From Glandiceps talaboti (lineage: Eukaryota > Hemichordata > Enteropneusta > Spengelidae): DNA of 64,000 nucleotides. Where the stretch lies: assembly GCF_964340395.1 (NCBI RefSeq), contig NC_135571.1, positions 9,724,940 through 9,788,939 of the forward strand, read 5' to 3'. The notes beneath the pieces are model-generated. The model saw only the letters and a list, made by a program, of their open reading frames with translations, ran no database searches and had not been told where the DNA came from. Numbering within the stretch: the first letter of the stretch is position 1; each line of letters starts with the position of its first letter. A program made the position numbers and the translations under genes. Below are positions 1-10,600 of this stretch, piece after piece.

Positions 1-1418
1 TTACTGGAGTGAATGTATTTATGTAACACCACAGTCCCACAGGACCACTCTAGTACTCAAAACATTTTTCCTGTTCCAGTAATTTTACTACAACAAGTCA
101 AATCATCTGATTCAGTGCTTTTAAGAGCAATTCAACAACATAACATTGCTAATTAGATTTGAAAATTGTAACTGAAGAATCTAAAGTATTTTGACTAGTT
201 GCAAGCATATCCCAAGGGGCACATGTACAGGTAGGTATGTACATTCAAACCATGTCAATTACATTATTTCAGACATACATGTATATGTTTTATGGATGTT
301 TATGTCAAGGGCATGTCGATTACTCATGAAAGGCTTTCATGGAATAAAAATCTTCATAGTCCAGCTAACTTCACAAAATGAATGTCTGGTCTTCAGTACA
401 CATCCAGTGTAATATTAGAATGGCATTAGCAGAATCCAGGGAGTGTACGCAGACCAATTTCAGAGTTGGGGGGGGGGGGGGGGTGCCAGCCAGACGTAAA
501 ATGCACTGACTGGTACATTGAATGTATGGTTGGCAATCTCTATAGACAGTCTGATTATCACCTTCACTTGTGGGTCTGGATCATATACATGAAACCTTTT
601 TACCAAATTCATGATTTCACTATAAATTTCACTTATCAAATCTCAATTTTGGTTACAAGATTTAATAGCATAATCCCATCCCACAGGTGACCGAGTGTGT
701 TTGTTTATCATGGAGGTAGTACTTTCATGGATATATCCATGATCCTTCCTACCTCCATGATTTGATGGAGAAATGGGTTTACTTTACAACAATGTGATAT
801 CATAAACCACACAACACAATACATGGAGGTGGTATTATGTTGCATTTTAGTGTTAAATGTCAATAAACTTCATCTCCAGAAGCAATAAAATCTACAATAG
901 TAGTCCATTATAAATACCACAATACCAAACAAATATTTTAATGCGGTGTTTATAGTTTAATTTACTTCACACTAGACTTCAATGTCATTTCAAATCAATT
1001 TAGTATCTTACTTAATGTTAACAATTGACCGAGCCCTTGTTCATGAGTTAGAAACTTGAGAATGCTGTTTTTTTAGGTCAGGGTACGGTTTACTCAAAAA
1101 CGTACCTATGTACGTAGAGACCGTTGTTAACGGCTCTGGTGGTGATCTTCCGATCTACCTAGCTGTTCTATAAACAACCTTTACAAATTACCACAAATAC
1201 TGACGTCAAACGTCAAGTTCCTATGTTGTTATAATGTGCCCGTCACAAAAGAAAAAGTCCATATTATTAACACTTGCTAAACAGAAAACTGCTCAATGAA
1301 AACGAATCATTTCCGGGCAGTTCGAGGATGATAACTTTGAGGCTGGTTGAGATGATCTTTACCACTATAGTCTATAGCAAAGACATCGAGTTTACACAAA
1401 CGTATTTATTTCAACTTA
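1..1418. other. Intron/non-coding sequence at left edge
   Basis: No convincing exon is visible here. The stretch lies downstream of the splice donor of the leftward exon at 1747-1419, so most of it is probably that gene's first intron. It contains a poly-G run near 468-483, a 54-bp palindrome at 708-761 and a perfect CRE-type octamer TGACGTCA at 1201-1208. The short open frames here have no protein-like character. Confidence 0.5.
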
Positions 1419-1747
1419 CCAGGTGGCCATGTTAATAGTCTCGAGTGCCTGAATTTCGTGTCATCTTCTCCAGTGGGGCCTGGGGAACTTGAACGCAGAG
1501 GTGGTAAGTTGGATCTGTCAAGTCCCAACTCCACGTTGCCATCTTCGCCATTCACTGACACAAACGTCTGCGTACGCGGTCCCAGTCCGAGCGGCAGGTT
1601 CACAGAACCACGAGATGTACCGCGGATTTTGAGCGCATTTTTATCCCCCATTCGTGACATAGGGTGTTCAATCACAGGCAAGTTCTGCCGTCGACTAGTC
1701 AACGACATTGCCGAGGCTGCTCGGGGAGTCACAAGTCCCGTCGCCAT
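1419..1747 (-). CDS. N-terminal exon of an unrecognised protein (partial gene)
   Basis: An ATG-initiated frame runs leftward from 1747 and meets a good splice donor (GGTAAGTTG context, GT at 1418-1417), giving about 109 residues before the intron. The peptide starts MATGLVTPRAASAMS and is rich in Ser, Pro, Gly and Arg. It has no signal peptide or transmembrane segment and looks like a disordered N-terminal tail. The exon lies in CpG-containing sequence, as expected near a promoter. A 99-residue frame overlaps it on the other strand, but only the minus frame has both an initiator and a consensus donor. I do not recognise the family. The rest of the gene would lie to the left of the window. Confidence 0.5.
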
Positions 1748-3420
1748 GTTGCACTGACCGTACGCGTACCGACTCTCGTTCCTGCAACAGGTGTAAAGGT
1801 GATATTCTTGGCAAGTTTTTCGCGTTGTTACCGCTCTATTCTAAAATCGTGTTACCATCCAACACTTTCCTGACTTAGGAGACTTGAATATGCCGTTTGT
1901 AGTTGCACACTTTCTCAATAAACTGTTGTAAACATTCCCACAGACTCTCCCGAGTATCTCACTTGAGCTGTGAAGTTGGGGTAACTGCCCTTTGACAGGA
2001 CATGGACTGTTCGATTAATTATAGGGTGGTACAAGTTCATTTGAAAATATTTCCCATATCTCGGCGATCAAATATATCTACCAAAATAGCTAAAGGCAAT
2101 TAATTTAAGAAAATTATACCTCTAGTATTAAATGTTATGGTTTTCTTCCAATATTAAGGAAAGTGATCAAAAGTAGGGAACATTTATTTAAAACTATCCT
2201 ACCCCAGGCTTGACGAATGCAACGGCCCAATTGCCTAGATACAGCAAAAGCGTGTCCTTGCAACAAATCCAACAATCGAGGGACAAGACAGGTAACTTAT
2301 TTGCATAATGATATCCTTTTATGGACAATGAATTTCCTTTTATGGTTCATAATTGCCCATCGTCAGTCGATCAGCTGTAGCGAGTTGTTGAAAGTGTCCA
2401 AATCAAACGTGACTTTTCCACCCGTGACAAATATCAAGTGTTCTTGAGTGTCAGGGTACACACCTGTCATGTGTGTACGTAGAGGGATCGAAGGAGAATT
2501 ACGTACGAGAGTCAAAATCGGTACATTTTCAAATATCACTACAAACTTTCTACGTTGCAACTCACGCTCGGTGCGGTGGTTGAGATGGTACGTTTCACAT
2601 CATGGAAGGGGGGGGGGGCGGTAAACATTTCCACAACTATACTTTCTGTAAGTAATAAAGCAACAATGAATGACAGTTCAAATGATTTTAAGTTCAATAT
2701 CATATCAACATATAACAACAACAAACCTACAAACAAACAAACACCGTTTGAAATGTTTGTACAGAATTTCCTAGCTCAGGATATTCACTCCGATTACTAC
2801 GTTTTAAGAAACGGATCGAGCTATGTCTGAGTTAGCTCTGGATGTACATATTAAAAGGTTCGACACATCATTGTATATCCATAGCTATTATTTCCATACC
2901 ATTCGCTGTCATAGCTTTTTAACAAAAAAAAATAATTTATACATTTTGTAGTATTTTTTATCAGTGTCGTGGAATCAATCACCCAGTACACCAAGTAATG
3001 TAATACATTGTGTAAAATTACTAGTAGTATGGTACATTGGTAGTCGACAGTCACGAAGAGCATTGCATACTACTTCGTCTTGGCGTTGTTTATATTATTT
3101 ATATTTCTTTTCTTCAGTATCTGTAACTTATTTCTAGAAGTACACGACACAGAAAAGCACATTTGTACTCCAATCTCTGAATAGTTATTGAGTACGTAAC
3201 CCTACTTTGAGCACAGTAATGCCAATAAACCTCTTCAATACTGCCATGCATGTAAATTTTACCTTCCCGTATAGTTTTAGAGCTATACATTCATCGCTGA
3301 GGGCGCAATGCACATCATTTCATGTTCTCTCACATCATACGAGTATGATTCATAGTGCAGTGTAGAATGTGGGGACCTTTTTGACTGCTACACCGAACTG
3401 TTATTTTTTCTGTTGTATCC

Positions 3421-3453
3421 TGGAGTAATTATACTTACAGTATAATTACTCCA
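3421..3453. repeat. Perfect 15-bp inverted repeat, 3-nt loop
   Basis: TGGAGTAATTATACT is followed by TAC and then its exact reverse complement. Nothing coding surrounds it. It could be a cruciform-prone site or a remnant of a small fold-back element. Confidence 0.8.
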
Positions 3454-3806
3454 AGGTTGTATTCAGTTCACTTGCCCCTTTCCAGTTAGTCTAGACTTTC
3501 GGGTAAATATTCACGCAACTAAATCGTGTGTTCTGATTACTGGATCCTCTTTATCTAAGCTTTTGAATGGAAAATACTAATCTAATCCCTTTATCTTATA
3601 TTTACTGATGTATCCGTTACACTGCCAATTTACCTTTAAGTTTCATATTAACTTTTCCGGATAATCACTGACAAGGTCTTCTCCATATCCTGATTGTGGA
3701 TTAAATATATGCATTTGATTTAAAACATACAAACAAACAAACAAACAAACAAACAAACCAATAATCAGCTGCCAGCTGGTATGCTAACACGTGAACAGTG
3801 TACATA

Positions 3807-3975
3807 CGTTGACTGGCTTTAATCAGGTGACAGCATACGTCTGTTAGCCTGTTGATCACCCAAAACCAATCTCTGAATCTGAGGGGAATGCAGGTTGGTT
3901 TTGGGGTGACCAACGGGCCCTCAGGGTCGAGGGGGAACTGACGTATGCTGTCGCCCGAATAAGGCCAGTCAACAC
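3807..3975. mobile_element. Fold-back/MITE-like element with long inverted arms
   Basis: The left arm (about 3807-3872) and right arm (about 3893-3975) are imperfect reverse complements sharing GTTGACTGG, GACAGCATACGTC and GATCACCCAAAACCAA-type blocks. The central loop is about 20 bp. A related sequence occurs at about 16940-17035, so this is a dispersed family. It has no coding capacity, consistent with a non-autonomous inverted-repeat element. Confidence 0.6.
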
Positions 3976-4269
3976 AGGCACTCGAATCAACCTGTATGAT
4001 TTTTAAAAAATGTATACACTAGTAAATAACTTATACTCTACATTTGAAAAAAATCGATATCATACAGATTGATCCGAGTGCCTGTGTCAGTCAACATGTG
4101 TTTCATAATATATCATTAAAAAACTGACATATGACATACACTATAATTATATATGAAATTTCCTTGAATTGCTGCTGAAGTCCGTATCTGATAGAAACCA
4201 TTGACTTCTTTGCATACAGTTCACTAGCTATCAGTGCATCATACTCCTGCATAGAAATTATACAGTAAC

Positions 4270-4557
4270 CTACACAACTCCTTTGGGTTTTGCTCGACCA
4301 AGGCCGGCCAGGCAAGGATAGTCCACATAGTCCCTGTGGGCAGTCCCAACCTCAGCACAATATTTCTCTAAAATATCAACCGAGCTCTTCATAATAGATT
4401 TTGTACGTTTCGAGTACTTCTCTGAAATAGCGGTAGCATGTTCTTCTTCAGATAATAGCAAAAATCTTGAATTTTCTTCTGGAGAAGGCGAAGGTCCGCA
4501 ACACACGCCATGTCGTCTGCCGTGAAATATCATTGAGCGCATGCGCAATGACGTCAC
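4270..4557 (-). CDS. Possible small or partial coding exon, unrecognised
   Basis: A 95-codon minus frame with several possible initiators (Met 1, 6, 8) encodes a polar, Lys/Glu-rich, partly helical peptide containing EEEHATAISEKYSKRTKSIM. It is more protein-like than nearby frames. A CRE-type TGACGTCA (4548-4555) and CpG-rich sequence lie at its start. I see no convincing splice sites or homology, so it may be a chance frame. Alternatives are a small single-exon gene or the first exon of a leftward gene. Confidence 0.25.
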   Translation of the reverse strand: MTSLRMRSMIFHGRRHGVCCGPSPSPEENSRFLLLSEEEHATAISEKYSKRTKSIMKSSVDILEKYCAEVGTAHRDYVDYPCLAGLGRAKPKGVV

Positions 4558-4593
4558 AGGGTAACTACAGGGTAACTATTTTCGAACTATTGC

Positions 4594-4711
<118 letters not shown>

Positions 4712-4775
4712 ACATATTTTGAACATTATTGACATGGATGTCATTTCGCGTGCAACAGCGCTAGCATTAAAATGA

Positions 4776-6082
4776 CAACGTACTGACGAATCGAGTCATA
4801 ACGTAACGCAACAAATGCACGACGTGTGAACAGTACAAGTTGTGTGACGTAAATGGGTATAGAATCTCGCCCCAGGTTATCATCAGCGTGAATAAAGAAA
4901 TATTTTTTTTTAGGTTTTGATTACTTCCAATCTAAGAAACTCAATGCACACTTGCCTTATTTTTTTATGAGGTAAACCATAGACCTACACGTAGGGTCTA
5001 TGGGTAAACATACATCAGTTGAAACCGAACTTTTGGCTGGGTAAGCTGACAAAATTTCCTCTCCACTGTATATGATATAAGCTATATTGCATGGACGTTG
5101 GTTTAATTTCACTCACAGACGATGTATTATGGTAAGGAAAAGTTTGTATTAAAATAGTTTTTGCACCCATTGATACTGAAATGTAGTAAATCGCTGAGGG
5201 CGCCCTGTAATAAGAACATGATAAAAGGACGCCCGCAACGACGAAACAACACAGTGAGCAGGATATGATTAGCAGCATGTCTTGTGGAGTGTGAATGTTG
5301 TGTTGTGTTGTGTTGTGTTGTATAATGTATGTGTTTTTTTTGTTATCTGGAAATTTATGTTTCTAACAACACCAAGGCACGGTCCTATTTAAATTTGACA
5401 TTACAGTCGTTTTGGTCACAAAAGTAATCAAATCTAATCTAAGCTAATCTAATCTAATCAAGTGTAGAAGGACCCAATACTTGAGACCCGGAACACGAAC
5501 AATCCATTCTTACAGCAACAAAAACGTTCTCTGTACAAGTACCGTGTAGGTTAGTACACTACGACAACAGACCGGATTTGACGGCTCAAGTGTTTCTGAT
5601 GGGACTTTGATCAGTATAATTAGTATCCCTCCCTAATGGCAATCCATGGACTTGTTTATGTTTTCGAGTGCCGTTCCCATGACTACGATAATATATACAT
5701 ATCACAAGTCGGCTGCCAGTCTGTTTTGAGGCTGGTCACAGTATACGTCCGAAAGCCCTTATATATACCGCGATATATATAGTTTTAAACATATCTGGTA
5801 AGTAGACATATTTTCAAAGAGGTTTTCGAAACCGTATAGAGCAAATATGAATGTATTCAATTGTTTGCAACCATATCCTCCAGACCTTTTTTTGAAAATC
5901 ATGCAGTGATCGGTACATATTTGTCTACGACATTTTGTCTAAATTTGTTGATATTACATAATCTAATGACTGCCGCCCAATAACGGCGTTGTCTGGAATT
6001 TTACCCACCGTATTTATTTTCTTTAAAATGTCAACTTCACGTTTCCTTGGTTACTGGCAATACAAACATATACACTTAATAG

Positions 6083-6123
<41 letters not shown>

Positions 6124-6661
6124 TGTGTGAGCGTGTGTGTGTGTGTGCGCGCGCGCGCGCGGCAGGAGAGGTGTTTCTCTTTGACGTACGAGTCATCTCA
6201 AGACATTTGCATTTTCTTCATGTGTATCGTCTAACCGACATCTTGTTTGATTCGGGGAGGTCCGGTTTTAGACGAACACAAAGTCCAGTAACTAATAACT
6301 ACAGAATAACGTAATGGTGGTACTTTAAAATCAATTTGTAGATAAGATGTAGGTCGGTTAAGGTACACCGGTCGATTCATCTGTCTGTCAAAGCTAACCT
6401 AAACTCAACTGAGTCACAACCAAAACTTTGTAGATTTTATTTTCATGGCATGCTGTTTCTTATTTGACCAATTGATAAAAAAACTTAAGACTGCACTGCA
6501 TTTTGATATCTATTTAAACATTTATACAACGACAATATATTCCCGATATTAATATTAAGTTTGAGTTTTCTTGAACAAAGTAACTGCAAAAGTTTAAAGA
6601 TTTTTACGTCAAAGGCCAATATTACCACTACTGCACGTTAATTTGACAACACTCGATTACA
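4776..6661. other. Upstream region of the Death-domain gene
   Basis: No gene is seen. It contains a short hairpin at about 4977-5002 (CCATAGACC arm), (TGTTG)n near 5297-5320, (AATCT)n near 5430-5459, and a (GT)n tract with a GC-alternating end at 6085-6161. A pyrimidine-poor AG at 6661-6662 lies 9 nt before the first ATG of the next gene. That ATG could therefore lie in exon 2, after a non-coding first exon somewhere in this interval. Confidence 0.45.
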
Positions 6662-6671
6662 GGAAAACATC

Positions 6672-7413
6672 ATGCCTGTCAATCCGAAGGAAGCCGTGGA
6701 CGAGGATGGCAACAGGCGTGATAACATTGCTTGTAAAGCCAAGATTGATATGTGCACACAACGATTCATTGCTGAAGCAGAAGACATAAAGCAATATGAA
6801 GACTTCATCTTAAAGTATGACGACACAAACTTACGTCAGAACATAGATGACGCCAAAGATGCCCTCGATATCGCTCAGCACATAAGTCAATCACTGGCTG
6901 ACGCAATACAATCCCTGGCCGTAAAGTCATTGAAAGTTGTTGTGAAAACGGTACAAGATAAAGTTAAGAGTGAAAGTGTACCAACTGGCATTACCCTTTC
7001 TAAAGGTAAATTTTTACTGTTTGTTACTACTGGGGATATATGGCGTTTTCGACTTTTTTTTGTATACACATTACTACTGTGAACAATAGCTGTACCAGAC
7101 TGACTAGCAAGAAAGCCAGGTGGTTTATGAAGTGTAGGCTTACAAATTACAATGATATTAATTAACTACTTAAAGGAAACTTGATGAACTTTAAAAAAGC
7201 ACAGTCATAACAAATACAATAGTAACGATACTATAGCGATATATACAAATTATTACATTTTAAGATGTATGTCTGCTGTATTAAGTTATAAACGAACGTT
7301 AACTCCACGACAGCTGGTGAAAAGAGAAGGTGGTGGTGGTGGTGGTGGTGGTGGTGGTGGTGGTGGTGGTGGTGGTGGTGGCGGCGGCGGTATGGATGGT
7401 GGTACGGTGTTGG

Positions 7414-7492
<79 letters not shown>

Positions 7493-7556
7493 GGTTGTGG
7501 TATTAATGATGATGATGATGGTGGTGGTGGTCGTGATGGTAGGGGTGGTGGTGTTA

Positions 7557-7606
<50 letters not shown>

Positions 7607-10600
7607 GGTGGTGGTGGTGTCGTTGTTGTTGTTGTTGTTGTTGGTGTGTGTGTGTGGAGAGGGAGGGGTGTACCGCGATTGTTATATTATAGGTACACAT
7701 ATACCCTAAGGCTAGGGATGCTCAATATTTTTGTGATTTGAAGGATGCATTCAAATTTTGAGGGAGAACATGCACTACTCAAATTTATTTCTTCGACAAT
7801 TTCTAAAACACACTCCACTGCTCGTCGAAAATGACAGTTCCCTTTGATAAAAACATACGATAATAATAATAACAATAATAATTATGTATATGATGTCAGA
7901 AAGGACGTAATCCACATTGAAACGGATGTGGCAAAGTAACGTTGCTGTCACTGGATGTTTCATTCTGACGAGAGGTGTACACGCAAATTACCTAGGTGTG
8001 GTGGGTGCTAAATATGTCATACTGGACCAACGATTTATTGATTTTTATGGCATAATACTTTATCATATATTGACTTCAGAGAAGTAATTTAATACAATAC
8101 TTTTGACCTTTGCTTGACCTTTGTTATCGTCTAGTAAATACCAATCCATTTGTAAGTATTCTTTGGTATGTGTGTTGTATACTTAAATATTCAAATATGG
8201 GTGTCATACACGGCCTGACATTCTCGATTTAATTTAACTTTTGCGTCAAAAAGACTGTATTCTCACGTTTTGTCAGTTGATGATAACTGTTTCCATGCCT
8301 ATGCCTTTGATACACATACGTTGTATTGCTTCCGAATTGTTGATTTATATAGTCTGTGTCATAGGTCAAAGGTTAAAGGTCACTCATTATCGACGTGTGC
8401 TTTAAAGGCACTCCACAGTTCGGATTAGGATTAACTTAGGTGTGAAAAAACAGTTGTCTGGTAGAGAGTTGGTCCTGAATAAAAGAATAACCCTATGTAA
8501 TTCTTATTGTTTTTCTGATGAGATAACACTGAAATGAGAAAATTGGATTGAATCACACGACTTTAACAAGTGCTACTGTCACGTGTCATGCAATTAGAAG
8601 GAGGTGTACGCCACTATGTAGTCTAATGAATAATCGATACTCTCCTAAAACATTGAATCAATATCTTAATTTGTTAACAGTTAATATATAAATGACCCTA
8701 TCACCTCGGTCATGATTTCACGTACTATGCATTCTAGCGTTGATAGCCTTTGAAACACGTCGTCCAAGCCTTCAATTCAGATAAACCAACGTTAGATTTA
8801 ATAGTGAGAAACAGTTGTAGGTTGAACTATAGAAAAAGTTGATTGTGGACCAAGAATAACCCCTTTTAATCCTCATGGCTTCTGATAAGATAACTAATGT
8901 GAGAACATGGGATTGAAACCCTGGCCTTTAATGCGACACAGTCAGTGTATTTGCATCATCAAATGGTTGTTGAGTTTGCACAATGAAGCTTAACAATGGA
9001 GAATCAGTGACAATATATAAGGAAATATAGTAAAATGGAATGTCCTTTTCATCTTCTAAGAAAATACATTTACATGAAAGTGTTAATTTAGTTGACAAGA
9101 AAGTAGCGTTTCAAACTGCAATCTCTGTATATTCTATTCTGTCTTATTCTGGATTTGACATTAGATTCCATGATTGTCAAGCTGTTGGGGAAATTGCAAG
9201 AAGTTGAAACAGACTTTTATGAGTTTGCAAAGAAAGTCGAGAACCAATCAAGACAGACAGCAGTATTGGCAAAACTTGCTCTAGAGTTAGCTACCTTGAT
9301 GGGAGTTGATTTGACAGGAATTCTGAAAGATCTGCAAAAAGCACAGCAGAACGCCCTTGCCAAGGAAAATAAACGAAAAGAAGCTGAGCGAGTAGAGGAG
9401 GAGAAACGGAGGGAAAAGGCTAAGGAAAGAGAAAAGGAAGATCTTGTCAATCATGAACGAAAAGGTTTCGGTGCTTTGACATCATTTCTGGAAGAGACGC
9501 ATGGCCTTGTGGACAAAGCAAGGAAGAAGGTTGAGAAGGCAGAAGAACTTGCAAAGCAGAGCAGTGGAAAAAATCCTGATGTAAAAACAAATCTTGAAGA
9601 AGCACTCGAGGCTCTTAGGAAGGCTACAGAAGAAGAAGGTAAAGCTGAGAAAGCTTATAATGAGACAGAGACGATCTTTCAGAAGCTGGAACGGATTGCG
9701 AATAAGAAAGATACAACAGTGGAAGAGGTGGAGAAAGCCGTGGAGGAGATACAGCCACTTGCAGAAAAGATAAAACAACATACTGACGCAGTACAATCTG
9801 AAACTGAATTGGCAATAAGATGCGCTAAGCTAGTAATTGATATAGTGGAAGAGGAGAAAGCAAAGGACAAAGCTTGGAAAACTGCTGAGGAGGCCAAGAA
9901 GTTAGCGGCCAATGTGAAAAAGAATGCCACAGCTGCACAGAATGCAGGTGAAGAAGCCTTGGGTTTGGCTGACCAGATTAGCAAAGATATCGATAAAGCT
10001 GTCAGTATTGAATTGGAAGTACGAACTACAGGTGAACAGGCATTGGAGACATCCAAAGCTGTTACCATGGCAGCAGACAAACTAGAGGGACTAGCAGCCG
10101 AGATTGAACGATTGAAGACTGAAGAAGGGGAGTCAGATGATTTACCAAGAGTGTTAGCTGAGACAAAAGATGCCACCAAAGAAACCAAGGAAGCTTCCGA
10201 TAAGGCTAAAACTCTAACCTTGAAATGTAAAGAACTTGGAGCTCAAGCAAAGGAACTTATCGAAAAACAAAGTTGCGTCCAGACATGTAAAGATTACGCT
10301 GAAGAAGCAGACAGTTTGGTAGAAAAGGTGAGAGAGGCGACAGATGAGAGTGAAAAGACACTAGCTGAAGCAAACGAGTGTATCAAGAGGGAAAATGAAA
10401 ATATCAATAACATACCGGTGGTAGGACGCTTTGATGATGATGATTCGGAAGATTTGGATGGACAAAAATTAAAGGAAATAATTGAAGAAGCTGAAATGGT
10501 CAATAGAAAAGCAAAGGAAGACCAGGAGAAGACAGAGAAAGCAGCGAAGGAGACAAAGAGCATATGGAAAGACATTGGTGAGCAGTATGAGAAGTACCAT

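Larger units (their letters stand above)
1758..4269. other. Intergenic, no gene recognised
   Basis: The sequence is AT-rich with only short, non-protein-like open frames. It contains a perfect hairpin at 3421-3453, an (AAAC)n tract at 3728-3758 and a fold-back element at 3807-3975. The start could hold the promoter of the leftward gene, but I see no clear TATA box. Confidence 0.5.
7006..9164 (+). other. Intron 1 of the Death-domain gene
   Basis: The donor is GTAAAT at 7006 and the acceptor AG is at 9163-9164. Joining gives codon G|AT (Asp), which restores one continuous frame. The intron holds a compound trinucleotide array and two candidate nuclear-receptor elements (8104-8120 and 8363-8382). 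The 146-residue Gly/Met/Val frame across 7269-7709 is a product of the repeats, not a gene. Confidence 0.75.

Noticed and set aside
7269-7709. 146-residue Gly/Met/Val-rich open frame
   Set aside because: It is a translation of GGT/GAT/GTT trinucleotide repeats inside intron 1 of the Death-domain gene.
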